From: an uncultured SAR116 cluster alpha proteobacterium
Lineage (GTDB): Bacteria > Pseudomonadota > Alphaproteobacteria > Puniceispirillales > Marisalimonadaceae
Direction: 5' to 3'
Assembly (NCBI GenBank): GCA_902578805.1
Contig: CACHEH010000002.1
Coordinates: 1 to 64,000 of the forward strand
Length of the DNA: 64,000 nucleotides
The position numbers and the translations under genes are program-made. Below, piece by piece: positions 1-8,378 of this stretch; the stretch's first letter is position 1, and the number at the start of each line of letters is the position of its first letter. Below the pieces are notes generated by a model, which searched no databases, had not been told where the DNA came from, and worked only from the letters and a program-made list of their open reading frames with translations.

Positions 1-548
1 TCAAATTTTTGACATCTTGAAATTATTGTCGCTGGTATTTTTTTTATTTCAGTTGTTGCAAAAATGAATTTAACATTTTGTGGGGGTTCTTCTAAGGTTT
101 TTAAAAGAGCATTAAATGCTGCGTTAGACAACATATGAACTTCATCTATAATGTAAACCTTATATCTTGCATTATTTGGTGAATATATAACAGAGTCAAT
201 TATTTCTCTTATGCCATCAACGCCAGTTCTACTAGCGGCGTCAACCTCAATAACATCAAGATAATTTCCATTATTTATGGATTTGCACGGTGAGCAATTA
301 TTACAAATTTCAAAAGAGGGATCTTTTTTACTGCCATCACCAACACAATTTAAAGCTTTAGCTATTATTCTTGCTGTAGTAGTTTTCCCAACACCTCTTA
401 TACCAGTTAAGAGAAATGCGTGAGCTAATCTGCCTTTGTTAAGAGCGTTATTAAAAGTTTTGACTAGTGTGTCTTGTCCAATTAATTCACTAAAATCATT
501 TGGTCTATATTTACGAGCTAAAACTCTATAATTGTTTTGTTCATTAAT
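1..548 (-). CDS. dnaX: DNA polymerase III subunit tau/gamma, N-terminal part (cut by window edge)
   Basis: This is the clamp-loader ATPase of the replisome; only about the first 182 codons are inside the window. The reverse-strand translation reads through [18 protein letters not shown], a Walker [10 protein letters not shown], a four-Cys zinc module (CNNCSPC region), Walker B IIDEVHML and sensor 1 ATTE, all in the order of the family. The frame has no ATG, GTG or TTG between the upstream stop (570-572) and the conserved [10 protein letters not shown] motif. An ATT at 546-548 would give an N-terminus MNEQNNYRV, and an ATA at 555-557 is the alternative. The nearest ATG (542-544) is out of frame and reaches a stop after eight codons. 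Identity is certain; the start is not. Confidence 0.93.
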   Translation of the reverse strand, partial: MNEQNNYRVLARKYRPNDFSELIGQDTLVKTFNNALNKGRLAHAFLLTGIRGVGKTTTARIIAKALNCVGDGSKKDPSFEICNNCSPCKSINNGNYLDVIEVDAASRTGVDGIREIIDSVIYSPNNARYKVYIIDEVHMLSNAAFNALLKTLEEPPQNVKFIFATTEIKKIPATIISRCQKF

Positions 549-585
549 ATTATTTATTTGATATCTCGTTTATAATCAGTAAAAC

Positions 586-675
586 GAAGGGCCTCACAAC
601 CCGCTATCATTGTTACGGCTGCTTCCTTTCGGACCTGACCGGATTGGCAAGAATTACGTCCGTGTGACCCTTCTC
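586..675 (-). ncRNA. ffs: Signal recognition particle RNA, small bacterial (4.5S) type
   Basis: On the minus strand the centre reads GGTCAGGTCCGAAAGGAAGC, the universal SRP domain IV hairpin (GGAA-type tetraloop and asymmetric internal loop that binds Ffh). The ends pair: GAAGGG at 586-591 with CCCTTC at 668-673, giving a hairpin of roughly 90 nt. It lies just upstream of dnaX in the same orientation, a neighbourhood seen in many bacteria. The exact ends are estimated from the pairing and from the promoter spacing. Confidence 0.96.
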
Positions 676-680
676 AAATA

Positions 681-709
681 TATATGTTATAAATAACAAT
701 AATATGCAA
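681..709 (-). promoter_or_regulatory. Probable sigma-70 promoter of the SRP RNA
   Basis: Reading the minus strand, TTGCAT (704-709) is followed after exactly 17 nt by CATATA (681-686), then 5 nt to a G at 675 where the SRP RNA hairpin begins. The -35 lies in TTCTTGCAT, which also occurs ahead of the cytochrome c gene at 2474-2482. Spacing and location are good; the -10 is imperfect. Confidence 0.5.
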
Positions 710-730
710 GAATTTCTGTGATTTTATAAA

Positions 731-1579
731 TTAGTTTTTCTTAGCTCTAGAGTAAGTTCCAATAATTTTAACTGAATTAGGCTCGCTGTAGAAATACATT
801 TCTTCAAGAGCGTTTTGCATAGCTTTTGTATCTGGATGACCTTCTGCATCAACATAAAATCTTGCTGCATTCATCTCCTTACCACCAATATAGCTTTCAA
901 GCTTAGTAAGATTTATTCCGTTAGTAGCAAATCCACCTAAGACTTTATATAATGCAGCAGGAACAGATCTAACCTCAAAAATGATAGTTGTAACCGGAAT
1001 TGGTATGTTTGCAGATGGTGTCTGAGGATCTCTAGCCATTATAAGAAATCTAGTTGTATTATGTTCTGCGTCTTCAATATTATTTTTTAATATTTTAAGA
1101 TTATAGATTTTTGCTGCCATATTTGAAGCTATTGCAGCAATTTTAGGATCTTCCAATCTTGAAACTTCTTCTGCAGCTCCAGCAGTATCTATATGCTGTA
1201 TTGGTATTAGGTTGTGTTTTTTTATAAATTTTCTACATTGTGCAAGCCCTTGTGCATGACTTTTAATATATTTCAGATCTTCTAGTTTAGAAGTTTTAAG
1301 TCCAAGTAATTGATGATTCACTCTTTGAAAATGTTCGCCAACAATAAATAAACCACTTTCTGGTATTAAATGATGGATATCTGCCACTCTTCCAGCTAAA
1401 GAATTCTCAACAGGGACCATTGCGTAATCTGATTCTCTATTTTTGGTAGAGTTAAGCATATCTTCAAATGAAGTACATGCTAGAGTTTTAGAGTTAGGAA
1501 AATAAGCTTCACATGCCATATTTGAATATGCGCCAGCCATACCTTGAAAAGCAATTATAAGTTTACTTTTATTGTTCAT
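731..1579 (-). CDS. pheA: Prephenate dehydratase
   Basis: Converts prephenate to phenylpyruvate in phenylalanine biosynthesis. The 282 aa protein has the catalytic periplasmic-binding-like domain (about 8-185), starting IIAFQGMAGAYS and including the NTTRFLIMARDP segment whose Thr/Arg are catalytic in the family. A C-terminal ACT domain (about 198-275) contains GINLTKLESYIGG, the typical phenylalanine-binding ESRP-like region. There is no chorismate mutase domain, so it is the monofunctional type. It follows kdsB in the same direction with a 43 nt gap. Feedback inhibition through the ACT domain is expected from the family. Confidence 0.95.
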   Translation of the reverse strand: MNNKSKLIIAFQGMAGAYSNMACEAYFPNSKTLACTSFEDMLNSTKNRESDYAMVPVENSLAGRVADIHHLIPESGLFIVGEHFQRVNHQLLGLKTSKLEDLKYIKSHAQGLAQCRKFIKKHNLIPIQHIDTAGAAEEVSRLEDPKIAAIASNMAAKIYNLKILKNNIEDAEHNTTRFLIMARDPQTPSANIPIPVTTIIFEVRSVPAALYKVLGGFATNGINLTKLESYIGGKEMNAARFYVDAEGHPDTKAMQNALEEMYFYSEPNSVKIIGTYSRAKKN

Positions 1580-1622
1580 TTTTTATCTCTATTTTGTTTG
1601 ACTTAATGTATTATATGAATAA

Positions 1623-2381
1623 CTAAATTAAGTCTTTAAAATAATTTTCTGCTTTCTTTAAATCTGATTTAGTATCAACTCCAATCGGGTGTTCCGAAGT
1701 AATAATTGTGTGTATCTGCATTCCTGATTCAAGTGCTCGAAGCTGTTCAAGTTTCTCTGACTTTTCAAGTGGGGAAGGTTTAAGTTTTACAAATTTTTCT
1801 AAAATATCTCTTCGCCATGCATAGATCCCAATATGGTGCCAAATATTTTCACTTCCAGTTGGAATACATGCTCTACTAAAATATAATGCTCTTCCAACAT
1901 CACCCACTTTTGGATTATTGTTTGTGAAAGTTGTTGCTACTTTAACAACTGATGGGTCATAAAATTCATCTGGAGAGGCTTTAACAATTACTGTTGTAAT
2001 TTCCTTTAATGGATCATTAGCTACTTGAGCTAATTTTTGAATTAAATTTCCTGAAATATTTGGTAGGTCGCCTTGTAGATGAATAATATTTTTATATTTT
2101 TTTTCATGATCAAACTTTTCAAGAGCTTCTAATATCCTATCTGATCCACTTTCATGTAGATGAGAAGTCATTAAAGCAGTTCCACCATATTCACTAACAG
2201 TTTTAAAAATCAAATTATCATCAGTTGCAACAACTACTGGAACATTTAATTTTGCATTTTTTGCACAATTGTATACATGAATTATTAATGGGATACCGTT
2301 GATTTTAAGAAGAGGTTTATTTGGGAGCCTTGATGAACCTATTCTAGCAGGTATCATAATAATGGTATCAGTATATTCCAA
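1623..2381 (-). CDS. kdsB: 3-deoxy-manno-octulosonate cytidylyltransferase
   Basis: Activates KDO as CMP-KDO for the lipopolysaccharide inner core, so the cell makes KDO-containing LPS. The family signature IPARIGSSRLPNKPL is near the N-terminus, followed by HLQGDLPNI (the QGD nucleotide-binding motif) and HIGIYAWRRD (family HxGxYxYR). The first start in the open frame is a TTG at 2387, but GGAG at about 2391-2394 sits 8-9 nt before a second TTG at 2381, the better-spaced choice. The first in-frame ATG (2357) would remove the first beta strand. About 252 aa, normal for KdsB. Upstream of pheA on the same strand. Confidence 0.93.
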   Translation of the reverse strand: MEYTDTIIMIPARIGSSRLPNKPLLKINGIPLIIHVYNCAKNAKLNVPVVVATDDNLIFKTVSEYGGTALMTSHLHESGSDRILEALEKFDHEKKYKNIIHLQGDLPNISGNLIQKLAQVANDPLKEITTVIVKASPDEFYDPSVVKVATTFTNNNPKVGDVGRALYFSRACIPTGSENIWHHIGIYAWRRDILEKFVKLKPSPLEKSEKLEQLRALESGMQIHTIITSEHPIGVDTKSDLKKAENYFKDLI

Positions 2382-2476
2382 TTTCAAAGCTCCATGAATT
2401 TTATTAAATTATATTTAAAATTTCTTGGAAATAATTTATTAACCTTTTATACTTTTATACTTGAAGAAAGCATTTC

Positions 2477-2504
2477 TTGCATGTAAATAATTACTTATTA
2501 AAAT
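2477..2504 (+). promoter_or_regulatory. Probable promoter of the membrane cytochrome c gene
   Basis: TTGCAT (2477-2482), within TTCTTGCAT, and TAAAAT (2499-2504) are 16 nt apart and end about 20 nt before the ATG at 2525. This would leave a very short leader. It lies in the 143 bp divergent gap with kdsB. Confidence 0.4.
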
Positions 2505-2524
2505 ATTTATTTGTGGATTAATTT

Positions 2525-3058
2525 ATGGATGCATTGAGGTTTAATAAAATAGCAGCAGCACTATTGTCAGGTGTTTTGTTGATAATGGTCTTTGGAAAGA
2601 TTGGTAATTTACTAGTTAGTCCAAATACTGAAATCTCAAATGCATATCCAATAGAAGTTCCAGAAAAAGCTGAAACAAAAATTAAAGAAACTAAAGAAAT
2701 AGTGGTTGAACCTATTCTTGCTCTTTTAGCTAGTGCAGATATAGATAGTGGTCAAAAAATTTCTAAAAAATGTGTTGCTTGTCATGGATTTGAGGCTGGA
2801 GGTGCAAACAAAGTTGGGCCTAACCTTTATAATATTGTTAACAAAGAACAAGGTAAAGCTGACTATGCATATTCTAAAACACTTGCATCATTATCTGGTA
2901 AATGGACTTACGAAGAGCTTAATAAATTTTTGTATAAACCAAAACTATTTTATAAAGGCACTAAAATGAATTATGCAGGTTTATCAAAAACAAAAGATAG
3001 AGCTGATCTAATTGCTTGGTTAAGAACAAAGAGCGATAGTCCTGTAGCCTTGCCATAG
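2525..3058 (+). CDS. Membrane-anchored mono-heme cytochrome c (CycM / cytochrome c552 type)
   Basis: Electron carrier between the bc1 complex and terminal oxidase, held in the membrane with its heme domain in the periplasm. The 177 aa protein has one hydrophobic segment (about 11-31), a charged linker (40-62), then a class I cytochrome c domain with CVACH at 83-87 (heme attachment) and the likely axial Met in GTKMNYAG near the C-terminus. Divergent from kdsB-pheA, a neighbourhood I associate with alphaproteobacterial CycM-like genes. The bc1 genes at 55.0-57.6 kb would be its donor. I am sure of the cytochrome and less sure that it is the CycM orthologue. Confidence 0.88.
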   Translation: MDALRFNKIAAALLSGVLLIMVFGKIGNLLVSPNTEISNAYPIEVPEKAETKIKETKEIVVEPILALLASADIDSGQKISKKCVACHGFEAGGANKVGPNLYNIVNKEQGKADYAYSKTLASLSGKWTYEELNKFLYKPKLFYKGTKMNYAGLSKTKDRADLIAWLRTKSDSPVALP

Positions 3059-3103
3059 ATTAAATACAAATTAACAAAAATCCCTTTTGAAAAGGTCCTT
3101 TTT

Positions 3104-3895
3104 ATGAATGAAGCTGAATTTATTGAAATTTCAGATTTTATGAATTTATTGGCTGATCGTTCAAAAGTTATAACTTTAGAAGGTTTTCACTCAAATATAA
3201 CTCTACAAGTTAAAGATGATGGGAGCCCTGTAACAGACTATGATATAAATTCTGAAAAAATATTAATAGAGATTATATCAGCCAAATTTCCAAATCATAA
3301 CATATTTGCTGAAGAGATGGGATTTACATCAAATAATTCTGATTATACCTGGATTATAGATCCAATAGACGGAACTCGTAGCTATGTTATTGGAAGGCCT
3401 TTATGGGGTACATTAATATCGCTTGCATTTAAAGGTGAACCAATTATTGGCATGGCGGATTTTCCAGCTTTAAATGAAAGATGGATTGGTTATAAAAATA
3501 AATGTCTATTTAACAACATAGCTTTTAAAAAAAATTATAAATCCATCACGAGTATATCTGAAGCAACAGTTGCCTCTACAGGACCACATTTATTTTCTGA
3601 AATTGGTAAACAAAAATATGAAATTTTGATAAAAAAATCCAAGTATCATATTTGGTCAGGAGATTGTCATAATTACTGTTTGGTAATCAAAGGTGGCTTA
3701 GATTTAGTAGTTGAAGAAGGTCTTTCTTCATATGATATCTTGCCATTGATACCTATATTAAAAGCTAAAAATATTATTGTAACTGACTGGAAATCTAAAA
3801 AAATTAATCTTAAGGATGATTTATTCAGCAAGTACTCTGTAATAGTTGCAAGAGATAAGAATATTTATGACACGGCAATTAATTATATGAATTAA
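3104..3895 (+). CDS. Inositol monophosphatase family phosphatase, HisN-like (histidinol-phosphatase)
   Basis: A lithium-sensitive, Mg-dependent phosphatase fold of 263 aa. Metal-binding signatures are present: DGSPVTDYD (about 38-46), an EEMG glutamate (about 70), WIIDPIDGTRSYVIGRPLWG (DPIDGT) and, near the C-terminus, WSGDCHNY in place of the usual WDxAA. The GRPLWGTLISL context fits the alphaproteobacterial histidinol-phosphatase (HisN) branch, but inositol-1-phosphatase or CysQ-like activity cannot be excluded. The ribosome-binding AAAAGG lies in a small hairpin (CCTTTTGAAAAGG) just before the ATG. Its stop overlaps that of the convergent aminopeptidase gene by 4 bp. Confidence 0.8.
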   Translation: MNEAEFIEISDFMNLLADRSKVITLEGFHSNITLQVKDDGSPVTDYDINSEKILIEIISAKFPNHNIFAEEMGFTSNNSDYTWIIDPIDGTRSYVIGRPLWGTLISLAFKGEPIIGMADFPALNERWIGYKNKCLFNNIAFKKNYKSITSISEATVASTGPHLFSEIGKQKYEILIKKSKYHIWSGDCHNYCLVIKGGLDLVVEEGLSSYDILPLIPILKAKNIIVTDWKSKKINLKDDLFSKYSVIVARDKNIYDTAINYMN

Positions 3896-5361
3896 TTTAA
3901 AATTTTACTTTTTGAACAATATTTTATAATCATATTCACAATATTCCTTAATCCCATAGCCTCTCCGCCCACAGGGAAACCTGGCCGTGATGAAGTATTC
4001 CAAGCCATTAGATCAACATGTGCCCAATTTGTATTTTTATTTATAAATCTGTTAAGGAATAATGCTGCAGTTATTGCACCACCTGTTCCTGATGATCCTG
4101 TACTACTTATTGCATTATTATTTTTATCAAGTTGTTTATTATAAGGGTTAAATAAAGGTAATCTCCACATTGGGTCAATTTGTTTTATACCCTCATTTAT
4201 AATATCTTCACCTAGATTATCATTGTTTGTAAATAATGCAGGTAATTCAGTACCTAAAGCCACTCTTGCGGCTCCTGTTAAAGTAGCAAAATCTAAAATA
4301 AAATCAATTTGTATTTTGCTTTCCTGACAATAAGTAAGTGCGTCAGCAAGCAGTAGTCTACCTTCAGCATCAGTATTACCAATTTCAACTGGTGTTTGGT
4401 TTCTTGAATAAATAATGTCTAATGGCCTCATAGATTTTTCAGAGACTGCGTTCTCAGCAAGTGGTAATATTATTCTTAAATTAATAGGACAATTTATGGA
4501 CATTAATGCATAAGCTATTCCAAGAACTACTGCGCTACCACCCATATCTTTTTTCATTAACAACATACTATTGGACGGTTTTATATCTAAACCACCACTA
4601 TCAAACGTAACTCCCTTACCAACCAATACAATGTTAGGGTAATTATTTTTTTTATTTTTAGCCCATTGAAGATCAATCAGCAAAGGTTTATTTTCTGAAG
4701 ATCTGCCAACAAAATCTATTAAGGGGAAATTCTTTTCTAGTTGTTTGTTTTTATATATTAAAATTTTAGGTGAAAATTTTTTAAATGATTTTTTAATTAC
4801 TTTTTCGTAGTTAAAAGGTGTTAGGATATTTGGTGGCAAATTGATCAAATCTCTAGCTAGAAAAATACCTCGTATTTCTGCAAAGCACTTTTCTAATGAA
4901 TTTTTTGAAACTTCTTTTCTACATTGAGATAAGCATAAGGCCTGTTTTTCAAAAGAATTTTTGTTTATTTTTTTTATGGAGAAATTATAGAATGCTAACC
5001 CCCATCCTAAAATAAAGTTTAACTTGTCAAAGGTTTCAAATTCGTCAACAAATTGGACACTCCATTTTCTCTTTGGAAGTTTTTGTGTTAGTTTAGCTGC
5101 TTGGTCAATTAAGCTTTCTTTTGGTTCATGGGATTTTTTAATTATTGCAATTGCTCCGCCAAGAGCAAATTGCTCATTTGGGAAAAATCCAAAATGCTGA
5201 GTATCTATTGCAAAACTTGTATTCAAAAATTCTTTTTGTTTTTCGGATATTAACTTAGTTGAATTTAAACTTTTTATATCGTTAAAAAGATAAAGAGGAA
5301 TTGATTTGATTTTTCTATTTTCGCAAAATCCATTTAGAATCTCATTAAAATTATAAACCAT
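3892..5361 (-). CDS. Leucyl aminopeptidase family protein (M17)
   Basis: Cytosolic dinuclear-metal exopeptidase that releases N-terminal residues. The 489 aa protein has a poorly conserved N-terminal domain (1-165) and a catalytic M17 domain with VGKGVTFDSGGLDIKPS, KKDMGGSA and NTDAEGRLLLADAL, which hold the metal ligands Lys, Asp and Glu and the catalytic Arg. The C-terminal GEAMGLRNI is also typical. Length fits PepA-like enzymes. Alphaproteobacteria often carry two M17 paralogues, so I leave the symbol blank. Monocistronic on the minus strand, with a divergent gap to the ArnT-like gene. Confidence 0.9.
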   Translation of the reverse strand: MVYNFNEILNGFCENRKIKSIPLYLFNDIKSLNSTKLISEKQKEFLNTSFAIDTQHFGFFPNEQFALGGAIAIIKKSHEPKESLIDQAAKLTQKLPKRKWSVQFVDEFETFDKLNFILGWGLAFYNFSIKKINKNSFEKQALCLSQCRKEVSKNSLEKCFAEIRGIFLARDLINLPPNILTPFNYEKVIKKSFKKFSPKILIYKNKQLEKNFPLIDFVGRSSENKPLLIDLQWAKNKKNNYPNIVLVGKGVTFDSGGLDIKPSNSMLLMKKDMGGSAVVLGIAYALMSINCPINLRIILPLAENAVSEKSMRPLDIIYSRNQTPVEIGNTDAEGRLLLADALTYCQESKIQIDFILDFATLTGAARVALGTELPALFTNNDNLGEDIINEGIKQIDPMWRLPLFNPYNKQLDKNNNAISSTGSSGTGGAITAALFLNRFINKNTNWAHVDLMAWNTSSRPGFPVGGEAMGLRNIVNMIIKYCSKSKILN

Positions 5362-5446
5362 TATTCAATTACCTCGTAATAAAATTTAAAATTATAACAT
5401 TACTCTCAAAATATGGTATTTCTAAATTAATAAAAAAGTTGAAGAA

Positions 5447-7174
5447 ATGAATAATATTTTAGAATTTTCAGAATTTTTTAAAAAATTAAAAAAATTAAAT
5501 TATTTAATCTTAGGTTCATTGATTATTTTAATAATTTTAGCTCTTTTCTCTGGGCAATACTCAATACCTCCTATAGATAGGGATGAAGCCCGTTTTGCTC
5601 AAGCTAGCAGTCAAATGATTCAAAGTGGTGATTACGTAAATATAAAATTTCAAGACGAAATTAGAGCAAAGAAACCAATTGGCATTTATTGGCTTCAAGC
5701 ATTTTCAGGAAAAATATTTGGTCAGGAAAATATTGGGTCCTATAGAATACCATCATTATTAAGCTCTATTATAACATTAGTTTTTGTTGGTTTAATAACT
5801 AGGTTGATTTTCCCACTTTATCAAACATTTATTGTAACATTATTATTTGCATCATCGATTGTATTTATGGGAGAAGCTCACCTAGCCAAAACTGACGCTA
5901 CTCTTTTGTGTTTAATCTGTGTTCAACAATATTTTTTACTTAAAATAATTTTGGATCAAGATAATACTTTCAAAGTAAAATACCTTTACCCAGTATTAGT
6001 GTGGCTAGCTTTTTCTTTTGGAGTTTTGGTAAAAGGTCCTATTTCAATAGCTATACTATTTTCTACGGTTATTACCTTTTCATTAATTCAGAAATCTATA
6101 AGTCTGATAAAATCTTTAAGACTCATTTTAGGTTTTTTAATATGTACTTTAGTAATTCTGCCATGGTTTTTTGCAATTGATGAAGCAACAAACGGGATGT
6201 TTTTACAAAAAGCTTTTCAAGAAGATTTTTTTAGTAAATTGAAGAGTGGTCAAGAAGGTCATGGTGCCTTACCAGGAACTCATTTATTGACATTATCAAT
6301 TTCAATATGGCCTATTGCAACTTTTTTACCTTGCTTGATTTTATTTAGTTTACAAAATAAAACTAATATAATTATAAAATTTTTAATATGTTGGATTCTA
6401 CCCTTTTGGCTAATTATCGAAATCATTCCAACTAAACTTTTTCATTATCCACTCCCAGTTTTACCAGCAATTGCAATTCTTGCAATAGGAGGGCTATTGC
6501 AGTTCAAGTCTAATATTAAAAAAATAAAAAGTGTTTTACTTCGAAAAATTATATATTTTTCTTCTGTTTTATTTAGCTTTGGAGGAATCATTTTAAGTGG
6601 GGGTATTTTTTATATTTCCTCTAAGTTTAATATTGAAAATGATTTTGTTTTAACATTTCTCACAATATTAATTGTCTTAATTGGAATAGTGATTTTTATT
6701 TTGTCAGTTACTCTGATTTTTAATTCCAAAATTATATATCTAGATATTAGTAAAAATTTTTATAATATTTTATTGGCTATAATTGCTCTTGGATCAATTT
6801 TTAATATTATTAATTTTAATTTTGTTTTACCTAAACTAGATTATTTATATCCAAGTAAAACAATCATAAAGAAATTAAAAAAAGTTAAAGCAGAGGCTGT
6901 TGCGTCTTCAGGTTACCATGAACCAAGTCTTGTTTTTTTATTAAATGGTAATGTTTTATTATCTAATCCTCATGAGGTTGCTATTTTTATGGCAGAGGGT
7001 AAAAACAATATAGCGTTAATAGAAAAAAGTGATCTAAAACAATTCTTAGAAACAACAAATGATCTAAATTTAAAAATTAAAGAAATATCTAAAGTAAAAG
7101 GCTTTAATATAGCTAAAGGAAGACATTTAGAAATATACATTTTTCAAAATCAATTGTTTGACCTGATTAATTAA
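5447..7174 (+). CDS. ArnT-like glycosyltransferase family 39 membrane protein
   Basis: Predicted GT-C enzyme that moves a sugar or aminosugar from undecaprenyl phosphate to an envelope acceptor, acting on the periplasmic side. The 575 aa protein has about 11-12 hydrophobic segments from residue 20 to 465 and a C-terminal soluble tail. The first periplasmic loop carries DRDEARFAQAS (residues 44-54), the acidic pair conserved in ArnT/PMT enzymes, followed by KKPIGIYWLQ. It heads a three-gene set with a DPM1-like GT2 and a LAB_N membrane protein, which together make and use a polyprenyl-phosphate sugar. The acceptor (lipid A or another glycan) is not shown by the sequence. Confidence 0.85.
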   Translation: MNNILEFSEFFKKLKKLNYLILGSLIILIILALFSGQYSIPPIDRDEARFAQASSQMIQSGDYVNIKFQDEIRAKKPIGIYWLQAFSGKIFGQENIGSYRIPSLLSSIITLVFVGLITRLIFPLYQTFIVTLLFASSIVFMGEAHLAKTDATLLCLICVQQYFLLKIILDQDNTFKVKYLYPVLVWLAFSFGVLVKGPISIAILFSTVITFSLIQKSISLIKSLRLILGFLICTLVILPWFFAIDEATNGMFLQKAFQEDFFSKLKSGQEGHGALPGTHLLTLSISIWPIATFLPCLILFSLQNKTNIIIKFLICWILPFWLIIEIIPTKLFHYPLPVLPAIAILAIGGLLQFKSNIKKIKSVLLRKIIYFSSVLFSFGGIILSGGIFYISSKFNIENDFVLTFLTILIVLIGIVIFILSVTLIFNSKIIYLDISKNFYNILLAIIALGSIFNIINFNFVLPKLDYLYPSKTIIKKLKKVKAEAVASSGYHEPSLVFLLNGNVLLSNPHEVAIFMAEGKNNIALIEKSDLKQFLETTNDLNLKIKEISKVKGFNIAKGRHLEIYIFQNQLFDLIN

Positions 7175-7218
7175 AATAGCTATTGATTTCTATATATTCA
7201 ATTATTGTAATATTAAAC

Positions 7219-7950
7219 ATGTCCAAAATAACCGAAATATCAGTAGTTATTCCTGTTAAAAATGAAGCAGGAAATATTAGTTTCCTAATAAGTGAAATTC
7301 GTCAGTCTTTAAAAAAGTTTAATTATGAAATAATATACGTGAATGATGGATCAGACGATGATACTGAATTAGAACTAAAAAATAATTTGAAAAATAACAA
7401 AAAGTTAAGGGTTATTAGTCATGAAAACAGACAAGGTCAATCTGCAGCTCTAAGAACTGGTATTCAAGCATCAAATTCAACAATAATAGCAACTTTGGAT
7501 GGAGACGGTCAAAATGATCCATCAGATCTTCCTAAAATGATTGATACACTCAAGAGCTGTAAAGATGAGTTAATATTAGTAGGAGGAGTTAGAGTAAATC
7601 GTAAAGATAGTATTACTAGGTTATGGGCATCATCTTTTGCAAAATATTGTAGGTTTATTTTGCTAAAGGATTCTCACCCAGATTCAGGTTGTGGTATAAA
7701 AGTATTTCATAAAGAGTTATTTTTAAGGCTTCCTTATTTTGACCATATGCATAGATTTTTATCAGCTTTAGCTTTACGTGAAGGTGCCAAGGTTTTAAAA
7801 TTTAATGTTAAACATAGAAAAAGAGTAGTAGGGACTTCAAATTATACTAATTTTGGAAGATTCTTGGTTGGCCTTTTTGATGTGCTAGGCGTAATCTGGC
7901 TAAGAAATAGAATGCCAAAAAATACTTCATTTAAGGAGATTTTAAAATAA
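7219..7950 (+). CDS. Glycosyltransferase family 2, dolichol-phosphate-mannose-synthase-like
   Basis: Likely transfers a sugar from a nucleotide donor to polyprenyl phosphate, providing the donor used by the ArnT-like enzyme encoded just upstream. The GT-A signature VVIPVKNEAGNI starts the protein, IIYVNDGSDD holds the nucleotide-binding acidic residues, and ATLDGDGQNDPSDL contains the DxD motif (about residue 95). It has no C-terminal membrane anchor. The open frame extends upstream to a TTG at 7183, but the extra twelve residues are hydrophobic and not family-like, so I place the start at the ATG at 7219 (243 aa). Confidence 0.88.
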   Translation: MSKITEISVVIPVKNEAGNISFLISEIRQSLKKFNYEIIYVNDGSDDDTELELKNNLKNNKKLRVISHENRQGQSAALRTGIQASNSTIIATLDGDGQNDPSDLPKMIDTLKSCKDELILVGGVRVNRKDSITRLWASSFAKYCRFILLKDSHPDSGCGIKVFHKELFLRLPYFDHMHRFLSALALREGAKVLKFNVKHRKRVVGTSNYTNFGRFLVGLFDVLGVIWLRNRMPKNTSFKEILK

Positions 7951-7963
7951 TTAGGAATTTGTA

Positions 7964-8344
7964 ATGCATTTTATATCATTTTTATCAAACCAGATAGAAA
8001 AAGGTGCAATTTTTTTAAATGAGTTAATAATTGTCATTTTACCATTTATGGAGCCTTATTTATTAAATCATCCTGAAGCAATTATGATTACTATTGGTTT
8101 TGGAGGGCAGGCATTATTCGCAACACGTTTTATCATTCAATGGATAAGCAGTGAAAATGCTCGTAAGTCGGTTATTCCTCTAGCTTTTTGGTATTTTTCA
8201 ATTTCAGGTGGACTGGTTTTATTAACTTATGCAATTTGGAGACAAGATCCAGTTATAATTGCCGGACAGTCAGTTGGTGTATTTATATACGCTAGAAATT
8301 TATATTTTATATATAGAGAAAAAAAACAAGAAAATAATTCTTGA
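7964..8344 (+). CDS. Lipid-A-disaccharide synthase N-terminal-domain (LAB_N) small membrane protein
   Basis: A 126 aa integral membrane protein with three hydrophobic segments after an amphipathic N-terminus. The LAB_N hallmarks are present: GFGGQALFATRFIIQWISSE and PLAFWYFSISGG, plus the terminal ARNLYFIYRE. The domain is named after an N-terminal extension of some LpxB proteins, but as a stand-alone gene it accompanies GT2/GT39 lipid-sugar enzymes, as here (13 nt after the GT2 stop). A role in flipping or presenting the polyprenyl-phosphate sugar is inference. Confidence 0.85.
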   Translation: MHFISFLSNQIEKGAIFLNELIIVILPFMEPYLLNHPEAIMITIGFGGQALFATRFIIQWISSENARKSVIPLAFWYFSISGGLVLLTYAIWRQDPVIIAGQSVGVFIYARNLYFIYREKKQENNS

Positions 8345-8378
8345 AAAATTGTATATTATATTAATTTAGAGACTAGAT

